6,953 nucleotides of DNA, taken from NCBI GenBank assembly GCA_046727435.1, contig JBKPCR010000054.1:1-6953 (forward strand), written 5' to 3'. Numbering within the stretch: the first letter of the stretch is position 1; each line of letters starts with the position of its first letter. Positions 1 to 6,425 of this stretch are shown here, in pieces. The notes under the pieces were generated by a model. It did no database searches. It saw only the letters and a program-made list of their open reading frames with translations, and was not told where the DNA came from. The position numbers were made by a program, and so were the translations under genes. The stretch comes from CAVPRW01 sp046727435 [NCBI: bacterium] (GTDB lineage: Bacteria; Tectomicrobia; Entotheonellia; J063).

Positions 1-591
1 CTGTTCGAGCCGACGCGGATCGAGCCCTATAAGAATCGTATCAGCATGCTCAACGATATGCGTGAGGTGATCGCCGCCGCGCTGGTCGCCTTAGGGCTCT
101 CACCTGAGAGCACCGATCCGCAGCACCTGGCGCAGGCGCAAGCGCTGCTGCTGGAGCAGAAGCCTTTCCTCGCCAAATATGACAGTGAGTCGTTCGAGGA
201 TTCACTGGCCTCAGGGGAGACGGTGCTGGCGCACGGTTGGAGCGGTGAAATCGCCATGGCACAGGCACAAAACCCCGACATCGCCTTCGTTGTTCCCGCT
301 GAGGGCACATTCGTCTTTGTGGATAACTGGGCAATCCCAAAGGGTGCGCGGCAGAAAGAGTTAGCCGAGGCGTTTATGAATTTTGTGCTGCGGCCAGAGA
401 TCAGCGCCATGATCGTCAACCACGCGAGATACGCCAGCGTCAACGAGGCTGCGAGAGCTTTTATCAAGCCGGAGATTCTGAACGGTCCATCATATGCTTG
501 GCCAGAGGACACGAAGCTGTGGTGGCTACACGACTTCAGCGATGCCGGGCGACTATATGAGCGAGTGTGGTTAGAATTGAAGGGACGGTAG
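1..591 (+). CDS. potD: Spermidine/putrescine ABC transporter substrate-binding protein (PotD-like), 5' partial
   Basis: This is the C-terminal 196 residues of a periplasmic polyamine-binding protein; the signal peptide and N-terminal lobe lie outside the window. The frame is open from base 1, so the internal ATG at 46 is not the start. Family features seen in order are the ISMLNDMREVI segment (residues 14-24 from the window start), LLEQKPFLAKYDSESFED, the AHGWSGE motif whose Trp is at bases 238-240, the PAEGTFVFVDNWAIPKGA motif (about 99-116), then FMNFVLRPE and a C-terminal RLYERVWLELK helix. In E. coli PotD, the Trp of the AHGW-like motif and a Trp-x-Asp in the VDN-like motif contact the polyamine. 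Here the first Trp and the Asp (bases 322-324) are kept and the second Trp is Phe. The protein would deliver spermidine or putrescine to a PotABC-type importer, whose genes are presumably upstream. It ends in TAG, 115 bases before the convergent transporter's stop; I see no convincing terminator hairpin there. Confidence 0.9.
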   Translation: MFEPTRIEPYKNRISMLNDMREVIAAALVALGLSPESTDPQHLAQAQALLLEQKPFLAKYDSESFEDSLASGETVLAHGWSGEIAMAQAQNPDIAFVVPAEGTFVFVDNWAIPKGARQKELAEAFMNFVLRPEISAMIVNHARYASVNEAARAFIKPEILNGPSYAWPEDTKLWWLHDFSDAGRLYERVWLELKGR

Positions 592-706
592 GCGCACTTA
601 GGGCTGCTGAGGGCAATTATGTGTCCTATCGTCACCATCCCCCCCCTGACCTCTCGCCGTAGCGACCTCCCAACATCCCTCCCAGCCATGCTGCGTCGGC
701 CTTCCC

Positions 707-1996
707 TTAACCCCCCGTGCCCAGTAATACCCCCTCGCCCGTGGTGAACATGCCGGCCACACAGGCTGTCATCAAGGTCGCCAGCGTGGCGGCCAGGAGG
801 GCCCGCCATCCGAGGCTCGCAACCTCATCACGCCGCGTGGGGGTTAGGGCCACCAGCCCGCCGACGAAAATGGCGACAGAGGCGACATGGGCGAACCCGC
901 ACAGGGCATAGCTGAGAATGACCACCGAACGGGGCTCCACAAACGCCCCCGCGGAGGCCAGGTGGGCCATGTCTTGATACGCCACCACTTCGGTGAGGAT
1001 CACCCGCTCGCCCAGCAGGCGCGCCGCTGTCGGCACATCGGCCAGCGGTATCCCCAGCAAGGCGGTTAGCGGATAAAACACCCAGCCGAAAATGGTCGCC
1101 AGCGTCAGCGCCTGTGGGAGCGACAACCAGGCGCTCGGGAGCATTAACAGCCGATCGATCAGCGCCACCAGCCCCAGCATGGCGATGAGGAGCGCTGCGA
1201 TCCCTCCGGCAAGCTTCAGGCCATCGGCGGCCCCGGCGATGATCGCGGCCATCAGATTGCTCGACCGCAGCGTCGGATCTTCTGGCGGGACATCGGTCCG
1301 AGTCTCCGGCGCTTGTGTTTCCGGCACAAACATCTTGGCCATCACCACTCCAGCGGGGATCGACAGCACGGAAGCCGACAGCAGGTGCCCGGCAATGTGC
1401 GGAAAGACGCCTTGGAGAAAGGCTACATACAGCCCGAGCGTGCTCGATGCCACATTACACATACCGGTGGTCAGGAGCATGAGGAACTCAGACCTCGTCA
1501 TGCGCTCAAGATACGGACGTACCATCAGCGCCGACTCGATGCCGACGAAAATCTGCGAGGCCCCATATAAGGCTTCGGCGCCGCTGATGCCGAGCGTGCG
1601 ATGGAAGAGCCTAGCGAAGAGCCATACCACCGGCTGCAGCAACCGCAGGTAATAGAGCACGGCGGTAAAGGCCGAGAAGAAGATCACCACCGGCAGGACC
1701 TGAAAGGCCAGGATAAAGCCGATCGATCCCGGCTCGCCTGGGTCAGCTGCGAGCGGTCCCAGTAAGAATCTGGTGCCACTCTTTGAGGAGTCCAGTAGCG
1801 CCAGTACGGCGGCATTGAGCCCGAGAAACAGCTGTCGCGACCCCGGTAGACGGAACACGAGCAGCCCGATGAGGAGTTGCAGGCCCAGCCCCCAGGCGAC
1901 TGTCCGCCGGGCGATGGCGCGGCGATTTCCCGAGCAGAGCCAGGCCAGGCCGGTCAGGACGACGAAGCCGATCGCGGACACAACAGGGAGAGGCAT
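707..1996 (-). CDS. nupC: Concentrative nucleoside transporter (NupC/CNT family), divergent subtype
   Basis: A 429-residue inner-membrane symporter of the CNT family, expected to import nucleosides by cation coupling. Length fits bacterial CNTs (about 400). It is hydrophobic throughout and carries family landmarks: [19 protein letters not shown] (99-117, Nucleos_tra2_N region), [19 protein letters not shown] (145-163), an ASSTLGLYV stretch (183-191), [11 protein letters not shown] (333-343) and [19 protein letters not shown] (362-380). The binding residues differ from classical CNTs: the usual VGQTE reads VGIE, one residue shorter; the Asn just before it is Gln148; NEFVAY reads TEVVAY, keeping Glu336; GFANFSS reads GFAHVAS, with Asn replaced by His370 but the last Ser kept. 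This points to a distinct CNT subgroup, so the substrate and coupling ion are uncertain. I chose ATG 1996 because GGAG lies 6 bases upstream; TTG at 2008 would add four residues. It has its own promoter and is probably monocistronic. Confidence 0.88.
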   Translation of the reverse strand: MPLPVVSAIGFVVLTGLAWLCSGNRRAIARRTVAWGLGLQLLIGLLVFRLPGSRQLFLGLNAAVLALLDSSKSGTRFLLGPLAADPGEPGSIGFILAFQVLPVVIFFSAFTAVLYYLRLLQPVVWLFARLFHRTLGISGAEALYGASQIFVGIESALMVRPYLERMTRSEFLMLLTTGMCNVASSTLGLYVAFLQGVFPHIAGHLLSASVLSIPAGVVMAKMFVPETQAPETRTDVPPEDPTLRSSNLMAAIIAGAADGLKLAGGIAALLIAMLGLVALIDRLLMLPSAWLSLPQALTLATIFGWVFYPLTALLGIPLADVPTAARLLGERVILTEVVAYQDMAHLASAGAFVEPRSVVILSYALCGFAHVASVAIFVGGLVALTPTRRDEVASLGWRALLAATLATLMTACVAGMFTTGEGVLLGTGG

Positions 1997-2002
1997 AGGT
2001 GG

Positions 2003-2006
2003 CTCC
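2003..2006 (-). promoter_or_regulatory. Ribosome binding site deciding the nupC start
   Basis: On the minus strand GGAG lies 6 bases before ATG 1996, normal Shine-Dalgarno spacing. The alternative TTG codon at 2008-2006 overlaps this site, which argues for ATG as the start. Confidence 0.5.
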
Positions 2007-2061
2007 AATACCGCGCAGATTGGACCAATCTTGAGGCCAGCTCTCTTGACAATGGCGCGCT

Positions 2062-2090
2062 ATATAAGGCGCACTACCTGGAAAAGTCAA
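2062..2090 (-). promoter_or_regulatory. Sigma70-like promoter of the nucleoside transporter
   Basis: Reading the minus strand, TTGACT (2090-2085; 5 of 6 matches to the -35 consensus) is followed after 17 bases by TTATAT (2067-2062), or after 18 by TATATA. Transcription would begin near 2055, leaving about 60 bases of leader before ATG 1996. Position, spacing and direction all fit nupC. No operator or riboswitch is evident in the leader. Confidence 0.5.
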
Positions 2091-2262
2091 GCACCTTGGA
2101 AGCCGGGGGTGAAAACTGGACAGATCGTCAGGCCTGGCTCTGGCCGTTTTCTCGCTGGCACGCTGCATGCGACGACTATGTAGCAGGTCAAATGATGCCG
2201 CTGAGCCAGCTCGGAATGCGCTTGACGGCCATTGAGAGGTAAAATGCGTTCAAAGAGGTCAT

Positions 2263-2280
2263 GCTAGAGTATAATCTAGC
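2263..2280. promoter_or_regulatory. Inverted repeat enclosing a TATAAT box upstream of hsdMS
   Basis: GCTAGA (2263-2268) and TCTAGC (2275-2280) are perfect 6-bp arms around GTATAA. The plus strand holds a perfect -10 hexamer, TATAAT, at 2270-2275; the best upstream partner is poor (TTCAAA at 2249-2254, 15-bp spacer). The minus strand reads TATACT in the same place. A dyad over a -10 box suits an operator controlling the R-M operon, whose start is about 190-210 bases downstream. There is no T-run, so it does not look like a terminator. The role is inferred from position. Confidence 0.35.
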
Positions 2281-2480
2281 TATGAATCTACCCCTTCACC
2301 GTATCCATTCAGACCAACTCTTGGAAACTGGTATCAGCTGTATTGTGTTGGAGTACTGGCGCAAGCAGTTGTCGAAGGAGATGGCGTCCTTTCTATAACG
2401 GGGGAATGTTGAGATACTCACAGTCGACCCCGACGGACGCATATTGACGAGAATACATGGATGCAGGACGAGAGAAACGT

Positions 2481-4895
2481 ATGGCCCTGAAAAAATCTGA
2501 ACTGTATTCCTCGCTCTGGCAAAGCTGCGACGAACTGCGCGGCGGCATGGACGCCAGCCAGTACAAGGACTATGTCCTCGTCCTGTTGTTCATCAAATAC
2601 ATCAGCGACAAATATGCCGGCATGCCCTTTGCTCCTATCATCATCCCTGAGGGCGCCAGCTTCAAGGACATGGTCGCGCTCAAGGGCAAGCCGGACATCG
2701 GCGACCAGATCAACAAGAAGATCATCGCCCCGCTGGCCAATGCCAACAAGCTGTCCGATTTCCCCGACTTCAACGACGCCACCAAGCTCGGCAGTGGCAA
2801 GGAGATGGTGGACCGCCTCACCAACCTCATTGCCATCTTCGAGAACCCCGCTCTCGACTTTTCCAGGAACCGCGCCGACGGCGACGACATCCTGGGCGAT
2901 GCCTACGAATACCTAATGCGCCACTTCGCCACCGAGAGCGGCAAGAGCAAGGGCCAGTTCTACACGCCTGCCGAGGTCAGCCGGGTGATCGCGCAGATTC
3001 TCGGCATCCGCAACGCCAGGACCACCAACGCCACCACCGTGTATGACCCCACCTGCGGCTCCGGCTCGCTGCTGTTGAAGGTGGCCGATGAGGCCCGCAC
3101 CGAGGTCACCATTTATGGCCAGGAAAAGGACGCTGCCACCAGCGGCCTAGCGCGCATGAACATGATCTTGCACAACAACCCCACGGCGCTCATTGTGCAG
3201 GGCAATACGCTGGCCGATCCCAAGTTTAAGGACGGCGACACGCTCAAGACCTTCGACTACGTAGTCGCCAATCCGCCCTTCAGCGACAAGCGCTGGAGCA
3301 CCGGCCTTGACCCGGCCAACGATCCCTACGAACGCTTCAAGCCCTTCGGCGTGCCTCCCGCCAAGCAGGGCGACTACGCCTACCTGCTGCACATCGTCCG
3401 CACGCTAAAAAGCACCGGCAAAGGAGCGTGCATCCTTCCGCACGGCGTGCTCTTCCGGGGCAATGCCGAGGCCGACATCCGCCGCGCCCTCGTCCGCAAG
3501 GGCTACATCAAGGGCATCATCGGCCTGCCCGCCAATCTGTTCTACGGCACCGGCATCCCCGCCTGTATCATCGTCGTCGACAAGGATGACGCCCACACAC
3601 GCCAGGGCATCTTCATGATCGATGCCAGCACTGGCTACATGAAGGACGGCCCCAAGAACCGCCTGCGCGCCCAGGACATCCACAAGATCGCCGATGTCTT
3701 CACCAGGCAGCTCGGAGTCCCCAAATACTCGCGCCTGGTGAACTTGGCGGAGATCGAACAAAACGACTTCAACCTCAACCTGCCGCGCTACATTGACAGC
3801 CAGGAGCCGGAGGACGTTCAGGACATCGCGGGACACCTGTGCGGCGGCATTCCCAGCTGCGACATCGCTGCACTGGAACAATACTGGTCCGTTCTCCCCG
3901 GACTCAAATCTGTGCTCTTCCATCCGCTCCGCGACCACTATGCTCAATTATCTATTCTCCATGCTCAATTAAAACAAACCATCTACGCTCACCCCGAGTT
4001 CGTCGCCTTCATCACGCGCATGAACGCCGTGTTTGCCGCCTGGCGGCAGAAGAGCACCGCCACGCTCAAGGCGCTGCAAGCTGGCTTTCACCCGCAGGAA
4101 GTCATTGCCCCCCTTGCCGAGGATCTGCTGGCACACTACGCTGGCAAGCCGCTCATCGATAAATACGACGTCTACCAGCACCTGATGGACTACTGGGCCG
4201 AGACCATGCAGGACGACTGCTACCTCATCGCCGTCGACGGCTGGAAGGCCGAGACCTACCGCATCGTCGAGAAAGACAAGAAGGGCAAGGAGAGAGACAA
4301 AGGCTGGGCCTGCGACCTCGTCCCCAAGGCGCTCATCGTCGCCCGCTACTTCGCCAAAGAGCAGGAAGCCATCACCCAGCTGGAGGCCGAGCTGGAAAAT
4401 GTCACCGTCCGGATGAGCGAGCTGGAGGAGGAACACGGCGGCGAGGATGGGGTCTTCTCCGTGCTGGATAAGGTGAACAAGGCCAGTGTCACCGCCCGCC
4501 TCAAGGAGATCAGGGGACTTTTCGCCACGGATGACGAAGAGACCAGAGAGGAAGGCGCCGTGCTCCACGAATGGCTGGAATTGAGCAACCGGGAGGCCGG
4601 TCTGAAAAAGAAGCTGAAGGACGCCGAGGCCGCGCTGGACGCCAAAGCCTACGCTCAATATCCCAAGGTCACCGAGGAGGACGTCAAGACGCTGGTGGTG
4701 GACGACAAATGGCTCGCCGCGCTGGACGCCGCTATCCACGGTGAAATGGACCGCATCAGCCAGGCACTCACCCGGCGTGTGACGGAACTGGCCGAACGCT
4801 ACGAGACCCCCTTGCCGCAGATGGCCAGCCGCGTGGCCGAGCTGGAGGCGAAAGTGAATCGTCATCTGGAGGGGATGGGTTTCGCATGGAAGTGA
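2481..4895 (+). CDS. hsdM: Type I restriction-modification DNA methyltransferase subunit HsdM
   Basis: The methylating subunit of a type I R-M enzyme; two copies join one HsdS to transfer a methyl group from S-adenosylmethionine to N6 of adenine. The 804 residues begin MALKKSELYSSLWQSCDELR, the typical start of long HsdM proteins with an N-terminal helical domain (about 5-145). FYTP is at 160-163. The SAM-binding motif I is DPTCGSGS (189-196) and the catalytic motif IV is NPPF (264-267), both intact. Unlike the roughly 530-residue EcoKI HsdM, the protein continues with a further domain (about 450-620) and a charged, Glu/Lys-rich coiled coil (about 624-720), ending in another heptad-rich helix (755-795). 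I chose ATG 2481 by family alignment; ATG 2457, in frame, would add eight residues. The end overlaps hsdS by 10 bases, so the two are probably cotranscribed and translationally coupled. An AT-rich local repeat occurs at 3940-3971. Confidence 0.95.
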   Translation: MALKKSELYSSLWQSCDELRGGMDASQYKDYVLVLLFIKYISDKYAGMPFAPIIIPEGASFKDMVALKGKPDIGDQINKKIIAPLANANKLSDFPDFNDATKLGSGKEMVDRLTNLIAIFENPALDFSRNRADGDDILGDAYEYLMRHFATESGKSKGQFYTPAEVSRVIAQILGIRNARTTNATTVYDPTCGSGSLLLKVADEARTEVTIYGQEKDAATSGLARMNMILHNNPTALIVQGNTLADPKFKDGDTLKTFDYVVANPPFSDKRWSTGLDPANDPYERFKPFGVPPAKQGDYAYLLHIVRTLKSTGKGACILPHGVLFRGNAEADIRRALVRKGYIKGIIGLPANLFYGTGIPACIIVVDKDDAHTRQGIFMIDASTGYMKDGPKNRLRAQDIHKIADVFTRQLGVPKYSRLVNLAEIEQNDFNLNLPRYIDSQEPEDVQDIAGHLCGGIPSCDIAALEQYWSVLPGLKSVLFHPLRDHYAQLSILHAQLKQTIYAHPEFVAFITRMNAVFAAWRQKSTATLKALQAGFHPQEVIAPLAEDLLAHYAGKPLIDKYDVYQHLMDYWAETMQDDCYLIAVDGWKAETYRIVEKDKKGKERDKGWACDLVPKALIVARYFAKEQEAITQLEAELENVTVRMSELEEEHGGEDGVFSVLDKVNKASVTARLKEIRGLFATDDEETREEGAVLHEWLELSNREAGLKKKLKDAEAALDAKAYAQYPKVTEEDVKTLVVDDKWLAALDAAIHGEMDRISQALTRRVTELAERYETPLPQMASRVAELEAKVNRHLEGMGFAWK
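3940..3971 (+). repeat. 11-bp direct repeat inside hsdM, in-frame period of 21 bp
   Basis: ATGCTCAATTA occurs at 3940-3950 and again at 3961-3971, separated by 10 bases. The 21-base period is seven codons, and both copies encode a His/Tyr-Ala-Gln-Leu step. The patch is clearly AT-richer than the surrounding gene. It lies in the linker after the methyltransferase core and keeps the frame. Confidence 0.7.
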
Positions 4896-6184
4896 AATCG
4901 GGCTACAAGCAGACAGAGGTTGGGGTAATTCCTGAGGATTGGTCGGTGAAGCGTCTCGGTGACATCGGTGATGCGCTAATTGGGCTCACATATAGCCCAG
5001 CAAATGTGCAGTCTGACGGTCTGCTCGTGCTTCGTTCCTCAAATATTGCTGACGGGAGGTTGAGTTTTGAGGACAATGTCTTTGTCAAAATGGAAGTGCC
5101 CGACAAAATCCTCGTACGAGAGGGCGACATCCTGATCTGCGTTCGTAATGGCAGTAGAGCTTTGATTGGAAAATGTGCGAAGATAGATAAGCGAGCCGAG
5201 GGAATGACTTTCGGCGCTTTTATGGCGGTATTCAGAACAGATTTTCACGACTTTGTTTTTCACCAGTTTCAGTCTGACATTGTTGAACGACAGATCCATG
5301 CCCATCTCGGCGCGACAATAAATCAGATCACCAATGCGAGTCTCAACTCATTCCGTATCCCTCTCCCGCCCACCAAAGCCGAACAAGAAGCCATCGCCGA
5401 GGCATTGAGCGATGCGGATGCCCTCATCGAATCCCTAGAGCAGCTCATCACCAAAAAACGCCACATCAAACAAGGCGCCATGCAGGAATTGCTCACCGGC
5501 AAGAGGCGCCTGCCGGGGTTTGCAACTAAACCCGGCTACAAACAGACGGAGGTGGGGGTAATTCCGGAAGATTGGGAGGTCACCACTGTTGGCGAAATAT
5601 CGGACGTAAAAACTGGTCCATTCGGCTCAGCTCTACATGAAAAAGACTACGTTACTAACGGCACACCTATCATAACGGTTGAGCATCTTGGTGAGAGTGG
5701 AGTTCACCATACGAATCTCCCGATGGTTTCTGATGCCGATAAACTTCGCTTAAAGGCTTACTCCCTTCGTCAGGGCGATATCGTTTTTAGTCGGGTTGGG
5801 TCTGTGGATCGAAACGCACTCATCAAGGTGGCTGAGGATGGATGGCTATTCTCTGGTAGGCTATTGAGGGTGAGGCTAAAGGGAAGAGACACTGATGCAC
5901 CGTATTTAAGCTATCACTTCCATTCCAAGGCTTTCAAACAACGGGTAAGAGATGTCGCAGTTGGCCAAACAATGGCCTCAATTAACACTCAAATACTGAT
6001 GGGCGTAGAAATTATCCTTCCCCCCACCAAAGCCGAACAAACCGCCATCGCCACCATCCTCAGCGACATGGACGCGGAGATTGCCGCGCTGGAAGAAAAG
6101 CTCGCCAAAGCCCGACAACTCAAGCAGGGCATGATGCAGGAACTATTGCCCGGAAAAACAAGGTTAGTGGAGAGTGCAAAATGA
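4886..6184 (+). CDS. hsdS: Type I restriction-modification specificity subunit HsdS
   Basis: The DNA-recognition subunit of the type I enzyme. Its 432 residues show the usual pseudo-twofold plan. Conserved repeat GYKQTEVGVIPEDW (6-19) leads into target recognition domain 1 (about 22-158), then a conserved region beginning LPPTKAEQ (160-167) with a long helix ending MQELLTGKRRLPGF. The identical GYKQTEVGVIPEDW recurs at 217-230, followed by domain 2 (about 233-376), LPPTKAEQ (378-385) and a matching helix ending MMQELLPGKTRLV. Each domain should read one half of a split target, with the helices setting the spacer; the target cannot be read from sequence. The recognition domains are AT-richer than the conserved parts and than hsdM, as expected for swapped-in specificity modules. 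ATG 4886 overlaps the hsdM stop; GGAGGGG at 4868-4874 is a plausible but slightly distant ribosome site. The stop overlaps the next frame (ATGA). Confidence 0.95.
   Translation: MEVKSGYKQTEVGVIPEDWSVKRLGDIGDALIGLTYSPANVQSDGLLVLRSSNIADGRLSFEDNVFVKMEVPDKILVREGDILICVRNGSRALIGKCAKIDKRAEGMTFGAFMAVFRTDFHDFVFHQFQSDIVERQIHAHLGATINQITNASLNSFRIPLPPTKAEQEAIAEALSDADALIESLEQLITKKRHIKQGAMQELLTGKRRLPGFATKPGYKQTEVGVIPEDWEVTTVGEISDVKTGPFGSALHEKDYVTNGTPIITVEHLGESGVHHTNLPMVSDADKLRLKAYSLRQGDIVFSRVGSVDRNALIKVAEDGWLFSGRLLRVRLKGRDTDAPYLSYHFHSKAFKQRVRDVAVGQTMASINTQILMGVEIILPPTKAEQTAIATILSDMDAEIAALEEKLAKARQLKQGMMQELLPGKTRLVESAK
4901..4942 (+). repeat. HsdS conserved repeat, copy 1
   Basis: First copy of a 42-bp direct repeat encoding GYKQTEVGVIPEDW. 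It differs from copy 2 at 5534-5575 at five positions, all third codon positions and all silent. The separation is 633 bp. It could serve as homology for exchange of the first recognition domain. Confidence 0.85.
5534..5575 (+). repeat. HsdS conserved repeat, copy 2
   Basis: Second copy of the 42-bp repeat, opening the C-terminal half of hsdS. A second repeat pair closes each half: an 18-bp perfect match encoding PTKAEQ at 5369-5386 and 6023-6040. Confidence 0.85.
6169..6174 (+). promoter_or_regulatory. Ribosome binding site for the short frame after hsdS
   Basis: GGAGAG lies 6 bases before ATG 6181, inside the end of hsdS. With the ATGA overlap it supports the idea that the four-helix-bundle remnant was a genuine, translationally coupled operon member. 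Confidence 0.5.
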
Positions 6185-6303
6185 AGCGCTCCCCACTAAA
6201 AAATACAGGGCCGCTTTCCGAGAAATCCTTCGCCTTCACGTTATGGGTGGTGAAACTGGTCAAGTATCTGCAAGGCGAGAAGGAGGTTAGGTTAACCCGG
6301 TAG
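6181..6303 (+). pseudogene. Truncated four-helix-bundle protein (23S rRNA-IVS/S23-like family) remnant
   Basis: A 40-codon frame starting in the ATGA overlap with the hsdS stop and having a good Shine-Dalgarno. The core LSEKSFAFTLWVVKLVKYLQ matches the first helix of the four-helix-bundle family (PF05635-type; about 115-130 residues), known from 23S rRNA intervening sequences and often seen inside type I R-M operons. Family members continue after LTR with a segment like QVLRSGTSIGAN; here TAG intervenes at 6301-6303. The following bases still look like its remains: CGTTCGGTACC would read Arg-Ser-Gly-Thr if one G were restored. Beyond that the remaining helices are absent before the TA pair. 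I infer decay by small deletions plus loss of the 3' two thirds. The role of the family in R-M loci is not established. A 40-aa functional peptide is the less likely alternative. Confidence 0.65.
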
Positions 6304-6341
6304 GCGTTCGGTACCATATTCTCTGAGCAAAGTCCCAAGCG

Positions 6342-6347
6342 TATAAT
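6342..6347 (+). promoter_or_regulatory. Possible -10 box upstream of the toxin-antitoxin pair
   Basis: A perfect TATAAT lies 79 bases before the antitoxin ATG, but no good -35 stands 16-18 bases upstream. A second candidate, TATACT at 6400-6405, sits within GTATGGTATAC, a small dyad with 4-bp arms (6395-6405) that could be an operator; it too lacks a clear -35. One of the two probably drives the TA operon. Confidence 0.3.
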
Positions 6348-6356
6348 CCACATCCC

Positions 6357-6388
6357 TAGGAGAGTGGGGTGTTAGGAGAGTGGGGTGT
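6357..6388 (+). repeat. Perfect 16-bp tandem duplication upstream of the TA pair
   Basis: TAGGAGAGTGGGGTGT is present twice with no spacer, at 6357-6372 and 6373-6388. It lies between the two -10 candidates and ends 37 bases before the antitoxin start, where iterated binding sites for an autoregulatory antitoxin could sit. A slippage duplication of no function is equally possible. Confidence 0.8.
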
Positions 6389-6413
6389 TCGGTGTATGGT
6401 ATACTTCTTCCCC

Positions 6414-6422
6414 AAAGGAGGT
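6414..6422 (+). promoter_or_regulatory. Strong Shine-Dalgarno of the antitoxin gene
   Basis: AAAGGAGGT, almost the full anti-16S complement, lies just before ATG 6426 (four bases from GGAGG to the ATG). It shows that the antitoxin starts at 6426 and not at the upstream in-frame ATGs at 6369 or 6396. Confidence 0.75.
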
Positions 6423-6425
6423 CGT

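Larger units (their letters stand above)
2009..2456. other. Long gap between nupC and hsdM; no confident gene
   Basis: Besides the nupC promoter and the inverted repeat at 2263-2280, I recognise no gene. One plus-strand frame deserves mention: about 2009-2242 reads as a Trp-rich, protein-like segment (for example ENWTDRQAWLWPFSRWHAA) ending in TAA at 2240. It has no start of its own except by running back through the antisense of nupC. The same frame then reads a 45-codon stretch from ATG 2261 to TAA 2396-2398 (LETGISCIVLEYWRKQLSK) and, after that stop, NVEILTVDPDGRIL up to the hsdM start region. This could be the decayed remnant of one gene or chance open frames in GC-rich DNA; I cannot assign a family. 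No tRNA, attachment site or IS end was recognised. Confidence 0.35.

Noticed and set aside
639-646. Run of eight C between potD and nupC as a phase-variation tract or terminator
   Set aside because: It lies outside both genes and any promoter I can see and has no adjoining hairpin, so there is no support for a role.
27-809. 260-codon minus-strand frame opposite potD and running into the nupC 3' end
   Set aside because: It overlaps two convincing genes and reads Ser/Ala-rich composition without any family resemblance; it is a shadow frame.
2046-2051. Perfect TTGACA on the plus strand as a -35 box
   Set aside because: No -10-like hexamer stands 16-18 bases downstream; the nearby TATATA is only about 10 bases away and fits better as the minus-strand nupC -10.
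1092-2183. Plus-strand frames opposite the nucleoside transporter
   Set aside because: They are antisense to a clear CNT protein; none shows membrane segments or motifs.
2261-2398. 45-codon small ORF between nupC and hsdM
   Set aside because: Its AGAGG is only two bases from the ATG, which is too close, and the protein is unrecognised; listed only as part of the gap and the possible decayed frame.
2457-2480. ATG 2457 as the hsdM start
   Set aside because: It adds eight residues absent from the typical MALKKSELYSS start of the family; kept only as an alternative.
3405-4865. Two long minus-strand open frames opposite hsdM (3405-3947 and 3969-4865)
   Set aside because: They are antisense to a well-supported methyltransferase, have low-complexity Val/Leu/Asp/Gly-rich content typical of reversed GC-rich codons, and show no recognisable domain.
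6369-6425. Upstream ATG start giving a 94-residue antitoxin
   Set aside because: The extension reads through the tandem repeat and the Shine-Dalgarno; AAAGGAGGT just before ATG 6426 fixes the true start.
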